A program made the translations under genes and the position numbers. Below, piece after piece: positions 1-6,150 of a stretch of DNA of 8,318 nucleotides (positions within the stretch are counted from its first letter, which is position 1; every line of letters starts with the position of its first letter). Source of the DNA: an uncultured Bacteroidales bacterium. GTDB taxonomy: Bacteria; Bacteroidota; Bacteroidia; Bacteroidales; Paludibacteraceae. The stretch spans positions 1 through 8,318 of the forward strand of contig CAIWIS010000117.1 of NCBI GenBank assembly GCA_903912795.1, in the 5' to 3' direction. A model generated the notes under the pieces. The model saw only the letters and a list, made by a program, of their open reading frames with translations. It had not been told where the DNA came from and made no database searches.

Positions 1-179
1 AATAATGTCAATAAAATAAATGTAGCAAATACAAGCGATGAAGCATAAACCAATACGCTCAAACGCGACAAGCGAACGTGCCACGACTCTTCCAAAGTGT
101 TCTCATTCAGCACCGAAACACGATACTGAAAGCGAAGTTTTTGAAGAAATGACTTGAAACGAGCTGATTTGCTTTTCAT
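1..179 (-). CDS. N-terminus of a probable M23-family metallopeptidase, cut by the window edge
   Basis: An open frame starts at ATG 179-177 and runs off the left edge after 59 complete codons. The visible protein has a basic N-terminus (MKSKSARFKSF), then the block YRVSVLNENTLEESWHVRLS, then one hydrophobic segment at about residues 42-59 that would anchor it in the inner membrane. A block of the type YR-hydrophobic-N-E-T-EE followed by (R/K)LSRL and one membrane helix is typical of Bacteroidota envelope peptidases of the M23 (LytM-like) family, which cut peptidoglycan cross-links. The catalytic domain lies outside the window, so the family call rests on the N-terminus alone. The gene has its own consensus promoter 31 bp upstream and is separated from the ATPase operon by a terminator, so it is a separate transcription unit. 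Confidence 0.6.
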   Translation of the reverse strand, partial: MKSKSARFKSFLQKLRFQYRVSVLNENTLEESWHVRLSRLSVLVYASSLVFATFILLTL

Positions 180-209
180 CGACAATAATTAGATGTTGAA
201 TTATTTACA

Positions 210-240
210 CAAAAGTAAGTTTTTTTGGTGTAAAACCAAA
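210..240 (-). promoter_or_regulatory. Bacteroidota-type promoter of the M23 gene
   Basis: Read on the minus strand, TTTG (240-237) is followed by a 19-bp spacer and TACTTTTG (217-210). This matches the -33 TTTG and -7 TAnnTTTG elements known for the Bacteroides primary sigma factor, with the usual spacing. Transcription would start at about 205-200, leaving a leader of roughly 20-25 nt before the ATG at 179. Confidence 0.75.
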
Positions 241-244
241 ATAC

Positions 245-278
245 AAGAAGCCCAAACCACAGTAGGTTTGAGCTTCTT
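245..278 (-). terminator. Intrinsic terminator of the ATPase operon
   Basis: The arms AAGAAGC-c-CAAACC (245-258) and GGTTTG-a-GCTTCTT (265-278) pair with one internal mismatch around a six-base loop. The hairpin lies 21 bp past the subunit K stop codon. In the minus-strand direction it is followed by a T-rich stretch (TTGTATTTTGGTTTT), while the plus-strand side has no T-run, so it should act on the ATPase transcript. The T-tract runs into the -33 box of the next promoter. Confidence 0.8.
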
Positions 279-298
279 AACAAAAATATCCTATTATT

Positions 299-745
299 TT
301 AGATTGAGCCTCCAATCATAAATACGGCTGCCAACGATACAATGGCATACAATTCGGGGAAAGCGGCTAAAATCAATGTTTTACCAAAAACATCGTAACC
401 CGATCCAATTCCGGCTATTCCGTTAGCACAAACTTGTCCTTGACGAATGGCTGAGAAAAAGCCTGTTAATGCCAAAGCTAATCCACCGCCAAATACGGCC
501 GCTGCTGCTGCCCAAGTCATGTCGGGTGTTAAGTGCGATTTAAGCAAGAAATATCCAAGAAATCCGTAAAGTCCTTGTGTTCCTGGTAAGGCGCACAATA
601 CCATGTAGTTACCAAAAGCATCGCCATTTTTCTTTAAAGCTCCAATAGTGGCATTTCCTGTAATAGTTACACCATAAGCACTACCAACTCCGGCCATACC
701 TACCATTAATCCAATTCCGATATACGCTAAAATAATTGGTTCCAT
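299..745 (-). CDS. atpK: V/A-type ATPase subunit K (membrane rotor proteolipid)
   Basis: This 148-residue protein is a duplicated proteolipid with four membrane helices (about residues 4-27, 47-68, 77-101 and 121-146). Copies form the rotor ring that carries ions across the membrane. Hairpin one has LPGTQGLYGF (53-62) and hairpin two has RQG (101-103) and FPELYAI (129-135). Aligned to Enterococcus hirae NtpK, the Na+ ligands and supporting Tyr all have counterparts: L53, T56, Q57, Y60, Q102 and the ion-binding carboxylate E131. Only the second hairpin carries the carboxylate, as in other double-hairpin V-type subunits. The leader upstream of the ATG is A/T-rich without a Shine-Dalgarno sequence, normal for Bacteroidota. 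It is the last gene of the operon, 70 bp after subunit I and just before the terminator. Confidence 0.95.
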   Translation of the reverse strand: MEPIILAYIGIGLMVGMAGVGSAYGVTITGNATIGALKKNGDAFGNYMVLCALPGTQGLYGFLGYFLLKSHLTPDMTWAAAAAVFGGGLALALTGFFSAIRQGQVCANGIAGIGSGYDVFGKTLILAAFPELYAIVSLAAVFMIGGSI

Positions 746-793
746 AATTTTTTTGTTTTAAATTTGTTGTTGATTTTTTAATTTTTATAATTT

Positions 794-806
794 CCCCTTC
801 AAGGGG
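794..806. repeat. Small palindrome in the I-K gap
   Basis: CCCCTTCAAGGGG is a near-perfect palindrome (four to six paired bases per side) 9 bp past the end of the subunit I gene. The other bases of the 70-bp gap are A/T-rich. It could be a short hairpin in the mRNA before the highly expressed K cistron, but the sequence shows nothing more. Confidence 0.35.
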
Positions 807-815
807 TTTAGTGTT

Positions 816-2651
816 TTAAAATAATGTTTTTTCTTCCTTGTAAGCTGCAAAAGGTCGGTATTTTTTACCACCGCCTTCGAAACCAGCATTTTTATAAAAT
901 TCCACAAATGTCAAACGCATAGGGTGTACAAATGCACTCAAACTCGACATGAAAATATTCAATCCATGACCAATTAAAAGTATAATAATCATTATTATAG
1001 GGCTTATAACGGGGATATTTCCACTTAGATTGATTGCCAAATCATTAAAAACAAAACCCATAACAGCACCTGAAATACCCAACGCAAATAATCGGATATA
1101 TGACAATACATCACCAATTACACCGAGTATCATATTATAAGCATCCCACAATCCTGCGCCGACATTTATAAATGGATTTCGTTTTATATCATTTAATAAA
1201 AAGATTAATAAACCTCCAACTCCACCAAAACCATAATAAAGATATTGAGTTGTCGTAGCATTTACTTCCATAAACATATTCACAGCATAAGTTCCACCAC
1301 AACCAAGAATAATTATCAACCATCCCCAAGTGGAGAGTGAAGCTGCTACACCATATCTTCGTACTGTTCCAATCGCTTTAATTATCATCCCGAATATGAT
1401 TTGAATTACGCCTAGTATCAAAGCCACATTGAATAATTTATTGGAATCCATCATGTATTTTTTGTAGGACTCAAGCCATTCTATTTTTGCATCAATTAAG
1501 CTATATCCAAATACATTTCCTCCTATGGCTCCCATGATAACTGTAGAAATGCCAAGCAAAGCAACTAATGAAAAAACAGGTTTTAATGTATCAGAAACCT
1601 TTCTCCTAAGAATTACGGCAGCAATTACAAAAATAAGTCCATATCCAACATCACCCAAGCACAATCCAAAAAATAACATGTAGAATGGTGCAAAAAATGG
1701 AGTAAGATCAAGTTCGTGATAATTTGGCAAATCGTATAATTCGCCTATCATTTCATAAAGTTTGGTGAACTTGTTGTTTTTCAACTTGATAGGGACTTTA
1801 TCTTCCTCAGTTGGTATAGCTGTTTCAAAATAAACACCTGTTGATTCCAAATAAGTGTTAAGTACTTCCTCCGATTCTTCAGGACACCAACCTTCGAGCA
1901 ACATGACGCGGTTGTCAGCTTCTGATTTTGTATTCAAAATTACTTTTGCAAAGTCAATATTTTCGCTAATTTCACTTTGAGCCGATTTTATTGTGTTATA
2001 ATGCTCAACTGCCATTTTTTCCAAAAGAGCAATCTGAACATTTATTTTTTCACGAATTTCTGAAATTTCAACGAATAACTCTTCAGCCGTTTTAGCCGAA
2101 AGTTTAATAGGATCGGCATCAATTTCAATTACCTGATTGGGGCGAGTTATTGTTATAAAATAGCGCGTAGTGGTAGTAGTGTCAATTTCGAAAGCATTGT
2201 ACAATACTTCCCATTCCTGGTCGAATTTTCTGAGATTACAACTGTAAAAATTGACTACGAAACCAGCATTTTTCAACTGTTTTAATCGTTCATGGCTGAA
2301 TGATCCCCACACTTCCATGCGCTCAAATTCTTTCTCGGTGTTTTGTAGTTTTTGCTCTAATGCTTCTTTCTCAGATAAAGCAAGTTCAATTTTCGAAAGT
2401 AGTTGTAAGCCATCCTTTTTGTCATCCGCTATTAATAAATTTGCATTTTTCGGTGTCCGTTTTTCCAATTGTTTCAACGCATTTTTAAAACGAGCTGCCA
2501 ATTGCATTTTTTCGCGCAATGCATCATTCTCGGCTATTCCTTCGGCTTTTTCAATGACATGTAACACGCCCGTTTCCCTGAGTTTTTCAAGAAATTCGGT
2601 GTATTGTTTGTGATACACCAAAAAAGAATAGCGTTTCATTTTTAATATCAT
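816..2651 (-). CDS. atpI: V/A-type ATPase subunit I (membrane stator, ion half-channels)
   Basis: This 611-residue protein matches subunit I (the a-subunit homologue). Residues 1 to about 305 form the cytoplasmic arm, rich in charged helices (for example about 85-125 and 185-225) that anchor the peripheral stalks. Residues about 315-575 form the membrane part with seven or eight hydrophobic segments. The family Arg residues facing the rotor are visible: R520 in SYIRLFALGISG and R579 in FVHPMRLTFVEFYKN. They lie 59 residues apart, as I recall for the two essential arginines of the Thermus protein. The start codon overlaps the subunit D stop as ATGA (2651-2648), which suggests translational coupling. 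M5 (MKRYSF) is an alternative start, but the overlap favours M1. Subunit K follows after 70 bp. Confidence 0.95.
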   Translation of the reverse strand: MILKMKRYSFLVYHKQYTEFLEKLRETGVLHVIEKAEGIAENDALREKMQLAARFKNALKQLEKRTPKNANLLIADDKKDGLQLLSKIELALSEKEALEQKLQNTEKEFERMEVWGSFSHERLKQLKNAGFVVNFYSCNLRKFDQEWEVLYNAFEIDTTTTTRYFITITRPNQVIEIDADPIKLSAKTAEELFVEISEIREKINVQIALLEKMAVEHYNTIKSAQSEISENIDFAKVILNTKSEADNRVMLLEGWCPEESEEVLNTYLESTGVYFETAIPTEEDKVPIKLKNNKFTKLYEMIGELYDLPNYHELDLTPFFAPFYMLFFGLCLGDVGYGLIFVIAAVILRRKVSDTLKPVFSLVALLGISTVIMGAIGGNVFGYSLIDAKIEWLESYKKYMMDSNKLFNVALILGVIQIIFGMIIKAIGTVRRYGVAASLSTWGWLIIILGCGGTYAVNMFMEVNATTTQYLYYGFGGVGGLLIFLLNDIKRNPFINVGAGLWDAYNMILGVIGDVLSYIRLFALGISGAVMGFVFNDLAINLSGNIPVISPIIMIIILLIGHGLNIFMSSLSAFVHPMRLTFVEFYKNAGFEGGGKKYRPFAAYKEEKTLF

Positions 2652-3253
2652 AACTCAGCCTCCTTTAGTTGTTGTTGGCGCGATTTTACAATTTTCTGCG
2701 ACGATTTCGATAAGTTTTCTTCGTCTTCCATAAATCGTTTAATCTTGCGCACGGCATCCTCGTAACCCGGTATTTGCACTTTCTCAAATAAATTCACTTT
2801 CTGAGTGGTTTTTTTGCGGGCGTATTCCAATAAATGCAGTTTCTGACTGCAAAATTCCCGTTCGATACCTACCTGTGCCAATTCCTTGAGTTGCGTCAAC
2901 CCATCGGCAAACCATTTTGGTGAATTAAATAAACTGAACGGTTTTGTGGTGTAAAAAACCTCTTCGAGTACCGGAATTCGAACTCCGGCAATTTTTTTGA
3001 TTCCCATTTTTACATCATCAACATGTAATAAGGTGGTGTCAAATTCGCCCCACAAAGCCAGCATCTTATCGTAAGCTGCAATGCGTTGCTCCATTTCCTC
3101 TTCGAGCTTGAGTATTTCGTCCTTTGCACGCTTCACCTCCAAACGTAGCGCACTTTCCTTATTTTTTATGGTAGGCAAAGCACGCACACGCATCTTGAGA
3201 TTTTTCTCAAGCATTTGCAACGATGTTTTGTTATATTGAAATGATATTGCCAT
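2648..3253 (-). CDS. atpD: V/A-type ATPase subunit D (central rotor shaft)
   Basis: Subunit D is the long coiled coil that turns inside the A3B3 head and couples ATP turnover to the membrane ring. The protein here has 201 residues. The N-terminal helix MAISFQYNKTSLQMLEKNLK and the block RVRALPTIKNKESALRLEVK (22-41) are family-typical, and heptad-like charged helices occupy about 10-65 and 120-195. I place the start at ATG 3253-3251. An in-frame ATG at 3301 would add 16 residues (MRSTNKTAKPNKLKKR), but those codons are the hairpin repeats of the neighbouring array, and the preferred start follows an A-rich stretch (AAAAAAAGA). The stop overlaps the start of subunit I by 4 bp. Its normal upstream partner, subunit B, is separated from it by the IVP island. 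Confidence 0.93.
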   Translation of the reverse strand: MAISFQYNKTSLQMLEKNLKMRVRALPTIKNKESALRLEVKRAKDEILKLEEEMEQRIAAYDKMLALWGEFDTTLLHVDDVKMGIKKIAGVRIPVLEEVFYTTKPFSLFNSPKWFADGLTQLKELAQVGIEREFCSQKLHLLEYARKKTTQKVNLFEKVQIPGYEDAVRKIKRFMEDEENLSKSSQKIVKSRQQQLKEAEL

Positions 3254-3271
3254 TCTTTTTTTAAGTTTGTT

Positions 3272-3410
3272 GGGCTTCGCCGTTTTGTTGGTGCTTCGCA
3301 CGTTTTAGGGCTTCGCCGTTGAAAATGGTGCTTTGCACGTTAATAGGGCTACACCGTTATTTGTGCTTCGCACGTTATGAGGGCACGCCGTTATTTGTGC
3401 TTCGCACGTT
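3272..3410 (-). repeat. Left hairpin array, four a/b unit pairs
   Basis: Two units strictly alternate on the plus strand. Unit a (GGGCTTCGCCGTT) lies at 3272-3284, 3308-3320, 3346-3358 (changed core) and 3381-3392 (changed core). Unit b (GTGCTTCGCACGTT) lies at 3291-3304, 3328-3341 (one base changed), 3363-3376 and 3397-3410. Spacers are 3-7 bp of variable A/T-rich sequence. Each unit is a palindrome: GGC-TTC-GCC or GTGC-TTC-GCAC, which on the minus strand gives the GCGAAGC mini-hairpin core. The last unit ends directly against the TAA of the IVP-family gene. Confidence 0.9.
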
Positions 3411-3791
3411 TTATTGTTGTTTTGGTTTGTCGTTTTTTTGTAAATATGTTATAAATGCTAATATTTTTTGCGATAAACTATAACATTTATCTCTCATTTG
3501 TTTTGCTCTAACTTCATCAATATAATTTAAATCCTCTGCTATATAAAGCATGCTTTTTACTTCTCCACAAGAGCCATACGAGAAATTTAGAAAATTAACA
3601 AACTGCTTATTATCTTTTGCGATTTGTCCTCTTTCAAATCCTTCGGCAATATTATTCATTATTGATACTGAAGCTCTTTGAATTTGACTTTTAAAATCGA
3701 AATCACGATTTCTTTCAAATAATTTATAAATATCAACAACCAACTCTCTAGATAATTGCCAAACATTTAAATCCTCAAATCGCTGAATCAT
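3411..3791 (-). CDS. Four-helix-bundle protein, 23S rRNA intervening-sequence protein (IVP/S23) family
   Basis: This 126-residue protein has the full signature of the family: FEDLNVWQLSRELVVDIYKL (5-24), QIQRASVSIMNNIAEGFERG (36-55) and FLNFSYGSCGEVKSML (67-82), then a last helix (about 93-119). Its length is normal. The family was first seen as an ORF inside intervening sequences of 23S rRNA genes in Leptospira and relatives. It is related to Avd, the accessory protein of diversity-generating retroelements, and such proteins form homopentamers with a basic nucleic-acid-binding surface. Its own molecular role is not established. The gene sits between ATPase subunits B and D in the same direction, with hairpin arrays on both sides, the left one touching its stop codon. 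Its only likely promoter is that of the operon. No reverse transcriptase lies nearby, so this is not a DGR accessory gene. Confidence 0.88.
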   Translation of the reverse strand: MIQRFEDLNVWQLSRELVVDIYKLFERNRDFDFKSQIQRASVSIMNNIAEGFERGQIAKDNKQFVNFLNFSYGSCGEVKSMLYIAEDLNYIDEVRAKQMRDKCYSLSQKILAFITYLQKNDKPKQQ

Positions 3792-3809
3792 AATATTTAA
3801 TTTTTATTT

Positions 3810-3979
3810 AACGTGCGAATGGAACATCCCGATTTGTCGGGAGCACCAAATCAACGGCGCAGCCTTCTTTAACGTGCGCAGCACCTCTTATAGCGGCGTA
3901 GCCCCTTCTAACGTGCGCAGCACTTCTTCAAACGGCGAAGCCCAATTAAGTGCGAAGCACCAAACTAACGGCGCAGCCC
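3810..3979 (+). repeat. Right hairpin array, four b/a unit pairs, inverted relative to the left array
   Basis: The units are the reverse complement of those in the left array. Unit b' (AACGTGCG-A/C-AGCAC) lies at 3810-3846 (split by a 23-bp insert), 3871-3884, 3910-3923 and 3948-3960 (shortened by one base). Unit a' (AACGGCG-N-AGCCC) lies at 3853-3864, 3892-3904, 3931-3943 and 3967-3979. The stems are conserved, while the middle base of the triloop varies: GAA, GCA or GTA. The spacers differ from those of the left array, so the two arrays are not one recently copied block. The array ends 2 bp before the subunit B stop codon. Confidence 0.9.
3827..3842. repeat. Inserted palindrome TCCCGA-TTTG-TCGGGA
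   Basis: This perfect six-base-stem, four-base-loop hairpin sits inside a b' unit. The unit should read AACGTGCGAA-GCAC, but 23 bp (3820-3842) separate its two halves. The insert is of a different repeat type from the rest of the array and looks like a later insertion of another short palindrome. Confidence 0.65.
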
Positions 3980-3981
3980 TC

Positions 3982-5304
3982 CTACTTGGCTTGCCAATAT
4001 TTCTCTACCAATTCTTGTTTAATATTTACTTCAGCAGGTTTGAAGTGGTCACCAAGCATTTCCCATGCTACATCCAACATTGCTGTTGTATCAATATTAA
4101 CATCGATAGCTAATAATTTGGTGGAATAATCTTTTGCAAAAGCCAAAGTACGCTCGTCGTAATCGGTCAAATCAAAACCATTTTCCAATTTTGTTTTAGC
4201 GTTGGCAGCATCGGCAAATAGACGTACAGCAGCATTCATCACTTGTGGATGGTCTTCGCGTGTTTTTTTGCCAATTACCAACTGTTTCAAGCGCGAAAGC
4301 GAACGGAATGGATCGACAATAACTTTTCCTACATCCGAATCGCGACGTAAAAATAGCTGACCTTCAGTAATATAACCCGTATTATCAGGAATGGCATGTG
4401 TAATATCTCCTCCCGAAAGTGTTGTAACAGCAATAATGGTTATTGAACCACCGGCAGGGAACTGAACTGCTTTTTCGTAAATTTTAGCCAAATCGGAATA
4501 TAGCGAACCCGGCATCGAATCTTTCGACGGAATTTGATCCATGCGGTTCGAAACGATGGCTAATGCATCAGCATACGATGTCATATCAGTAAGCAGAACA
4601 AGCACTTTTTCGTTTTTATCAACTGCAAAATATTCTGCTGCTGTTAAAGCCATATCGGGAATCAACAAGCGTTCCACAGGTGGATTTTCAGTTGTATTTA
4701 CAAAACTCACGATACGGTCGAGTACGCCGGCGTTATTAAATACATTTTTGAAATATAGGTAATCATCATTCGTTAAACCCATACCACCCAAAATAATTTT
4801 GTCGGTTTTGGCACGTAAAGCTACGTTTGCCATTACCTGATTAAAAGGTTGGTCGGGGTCGGCAAAAAATGGAATTTTTTGTCCCGATACCAAGGTGTTG
4901 TTCAGGTCGATACCCGCTATACCGGTAGCAATTAGTTCTGAAGGTTGCTCGCGACGAACCGGATTTACCGACGGACCGCCAATTTCGCGTTCTTCACCTT
5001 CCACTTCAGGGCCGCCATCAATTGGGTTGCCAAAAGAGTTGAAAAAACGACCTGCCAATTGCTCACTCACTTTTAGCGAAGGAGCTTTGCCAAGGAAAAT
5101 CACCTCAGCATTGGTTGGTATTCCTTCAGTTCCTTCAAAAACCTGAAGAGTAACTTCTTCGCCCATAACTTTCACTACCTGAGCCAATTTGCCATTTACT
5201 GTTGCCAATTCCTCGTTACCAACACCTGTAGCATGAAGGGTACAAGTTGCTTTGGTTATTTGAATTATCTTGGTATAAATTTTTTGAAATGCTTTCGTTG
5301 CCAT
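3982..5304 (-). CDS. atpB: V/A-type ATPase subunit B (non-catalytic nucleotide-site subunit)
   Basis: Three copies of this 440-residue protein alternate with subunit A in the cytoplasmic head. The N-terminal beta-barrel (about 1-75) precedes the nucleotide-binding-like domain. The Walker A position is degenerate (VSGQKIPFF, 139-147, no GKT), as expected for a B subunit. Family blocks include GRFFNSFGNPIDGGP (85-99), LLTDMTSYADALAIVSNRMD (237-256) and SLSRLKQLVIGKKTREDHP (335-353). R338 in SLSRL is the likely arginine finger reaching into the catalytic site of A. The start MATKAFQKIYTKI matches the usual start of Bacteroidota B subunits, with an A/T-rich leader (AAAATATAAATAA). Upstream it is separated from A by the transposase island, and downstream from D by the IVP island. 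The stop is TAG. Confidence 0.96.
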   Translation of the reverse strand: MATKAFQKIYTKIIQITKATCTLHATGVGNEELATVNGKLAQVVKVMGEEVTLQVFEGTEGIPTNAEVIFLGKAPSLKVSEQLAGRFFNSFGNPIDGGPEVEGEEREIGGPSVNPVRREQPSELIATGIAGIDLNNTLVSGQKIPFFADPDQPFNQVMANVALRAKTDKIILGGMGLTNDDYLYFKNVFNNAGVLDRIVSFVNTTENPPVERLLIPDMALTAAEYFAVDKNEKVLVLLTDMTSYADALAIVSNRMDQIPSKDSMPGSLYSDLAKIYEKAVQFPAGGSITIIAVTTLSGGDITHAIPDNTGYITEGQLFLRRDSDVGKVIVDPFRSLSRLKQLVIGKKTREDHPQVMNAAVRLFADAANAKTKLENGFDLTDYDERTLAFAKDYSTKLLAIDVNIDTTAMLDVAWEMLGDHFKPAEVNIKQELVEKYWQAK

Positions 5305-5318
5305 TTATTTATATTTTA

Positions 5319-5343
5319 GGGTCTGACGCGAAGCGGCTGACCC
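5319..5343. repeat. REP-like palindrome, copy 1 (outer)
   Basis: GGGTC, TGACGCGAAGCGGCT and GACCC form a 25-bp hairpin unit: 5-bp outer arms around the core CGC-GAA-GCG. It lies in the leader just upstream of the subunit B start codon (5304). Confidence 0.85.
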
Positions 5344-5363
5344 GTTTGTTTCTTACTTTTAGC

Positions 5364-5388
5364 AGATCTGACGCAAAGCGGTTGACCT
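5364..5388. repeat. REP-like palindrome, copy 2 (inner)
   Basis: Same orientation and length as copy 1, with arms AGATC/GACCT (one mismatch) and core CGC-AAA-GCG. It lies 8 bp past the transposase stop codon. Confidence 0.75.
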
Positions 5389-5396
5389 TTATTTAA

Positions 5397-6050
5397 TTAT
5401 CTCAAACCAAACTGTTCAATTCTATCCATATTTATTAAATTTCCATTTCGTAAACCATATACATCTCGAAAAGATGAAAACTCCCAATCTTCAGGTTTTA
5501 ATGCTAAACCAGCTTTAACCGGATTGTTATGAATATAATCAAAACATGCTTTAGGATATTCTTTTTCACTTAAATGCCTATTTATCAAAGTTCCATTTGA
5601 GACATTGAAAAACGATGGCGAAATCCCGTTACATTCAGTTATGCATTCTGACTTTGTATTATTCCGAAATAAAGAACCACTTCTTTTTTGTTGCTTATTA
5701 ACAGTTTGACTATATGAGCTTAACATTAATCCTATCGAATAATTTAGCGTATGATCTTTTGAACAATGTGTATATAAATTTCCCGCTTTCGATAGAGTCT
5801 GACGCGAAGCGGCTGACTCTATTATATTATCGTTCGAAGCGGCTGACTTTTCAGTTTTAATTCTATTTACATATATCATTATATGAAAATGATTTGACAT
5901 GAGACACCAAGCCAAAACATCGGCATAAGGTAAAATATGTTTTCTTATTTTAGCAAGAAATAATTTTTGATTTTCATAATTGAAGAATATTCTTTGCTGA
6001 TTATTCCCCTGATTATAAACGTGATAAATATTATTTTCAATAAAGTCCAT
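5397..6050 (-). CDS. REP-associated tyrosine transposase (RAYT, Y1/HUH family)
   Basis: RAYTs are single-strand DNA nucleases that cut and move REP-type hairpins. This 217-residue protein is complete: N-terminus MDFIENNIYHVYNQGNNQQR, HUH metal-binding motif HFH (54-56, in CLMSNHFHIMIYV), and the block RSGSLFRNNTKSE (123-135). The likely catalytic tyrosine is Y172 in FDYIHNNPVKAGL, and the C-terminal block is WEFSSFRDVYGLRNG (189-203). I chose ATG 6050. An upstream in-frame ATG at 6140 would add 30 residues coded by REP repeats. Residues about 67-86, just after the HUH strand, are coded by two REP copies inserted in frame and read SAAS twice. They fall in a linker, so activity may survive. The gene lies in the ATPase operon direction between A and B, with REP copies on both sides, which fits a RAYT with its own REPs. 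Confidence 0.9.
   Translation of the reverse strand: MDFIENNIYHVYNQGNNQQRIFFNYENQKLFLAKIRKHILPYADVLAWCLMSNHFHIMIYVNRIKTEKSAASNDNIIESAASRQTLSKAGNLYTHCSKDHTLNYSIGLMLSSYSQTVNKQQKRSGSLFRNNTKSECITECNGISPSFFNVSNGTLINRHLSEKEYPKACFDYIHNNPVKAGLALKPEDWEFSSFRDVYGLRNGNLINMDRIEQFGLR
5792..5822. repeat. REP-like palindrome, copy 3, inside the transposase gene
   Basis: Arms ATAGAGTC (5792-5799) and GACTCTAT (5815-5822) are perfectly complementary over 8 bp around the intact core TGACGCGAAGCGGCT. The copy lies in frame in the transposase gene and codes for about residues 77-86 (ESAASRQTLS). Confidence 0.9.
5831..5847. repeat. REP-like half copy 4, inside the transposase gene
   Basis: CGTTCGAAGCGGCTGAC keeps the right half of the palindrome. 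The left half is degenerate. It lies 8 bp from copy 3 and codes for residues around SAASND (69-74) in frame. Confidence 0.65.
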
Positions 6051-6064
6051 TTTTCTCTCATTTA

Positions 6065-6089
6065 AGGTCTTACGCAAAGAGATTGACCT
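6065..6089. repeat. REP-like palindrome, copy 5 (inner)
   Basis: Arms AGGTC/GACCT surround the degenerate core TTACGCAAAGAGATT. It lies 14 bp upstream of the transposase start. Its arms match those of copy 2 on the other side of the gene, apart from one base in copy 2. Confidence 0.65.
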
Positions 6090-6113
6090 GATTAACTTAA
6101 TTCGACTACTAAA

Positions 6114-6138
6114 GGGTCTGACACAAAGTGGCTGACCC
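6114..6138. repeat. REP-like palindrome, copy 6 (outer)
   Basis: Arms GGGTC/GACCC surround the core TGACACAAAGTGGCT, whose inner stem has changed on both sides (CAC/GTG) and stays paired. Its arms equal those of copy 1, so copies 1 and 6 form an outer pair around the transposase gene. Confidence 0.75.
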
Positions 6139-6150
6139 AACTAATCTTGA

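Larger units (their letters stand above)
3272..3979 (-). mobile_element. IVS-like island: four-helix-bundle gene between mirror-image hairpin arrays
   Basis: A 708-bp block fills the gap between the subunit B stop (3982) and the subunit D start (3253). It consists of eight short palindromic units (3272-3410), the IVP-family gene (3411-3791), and eight units in reverse order and opposite orientation (3810-3979). The two arms can pair over most of their units, so the transcript could form a long stem with the gene in the loop. Genes B and D both look complete, so the insertion is clean. No transposase is encoded in the block. Calling it mobile is an inference from its position, its symmetry and the normal adjacency of B and D in related operons. 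Confidence 0.6.

Noticed and set aside
3254..3301. N-terminal extension of subunit D (16 residues from ATG 3301)
   Set aside because: These codons are hairpin units of the left array. The family start MAISFQYNKT lies at 3253 behind an A-rich leader.
3411..3791. Diversity-generating retroelement (the gene is related to Avd)
   Set aside because: No reverse transcriptase, template repeat or variable repeat is seen in the window.
3272..3979. CRISPR array
   Set aside because: Two different 12-14 bp units alternate with 3-7 bp spacers, orientation flips across the gene, and no cas genes are present.
3874..4113. Plus-strand frame beginning in the right hairpin array
   Set aside because: Its start is coded by repeat units and the remainder is antisense to subunit B. 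It has no family resemblance.
6051..6140. N-terminal extension of the transposase (30 residues from ATG 6140)
   Set aside because: The extension is coded by REP copies 5 and 6. The normal RAYT start MDFIENNIYHVYNQG lies at 6050.
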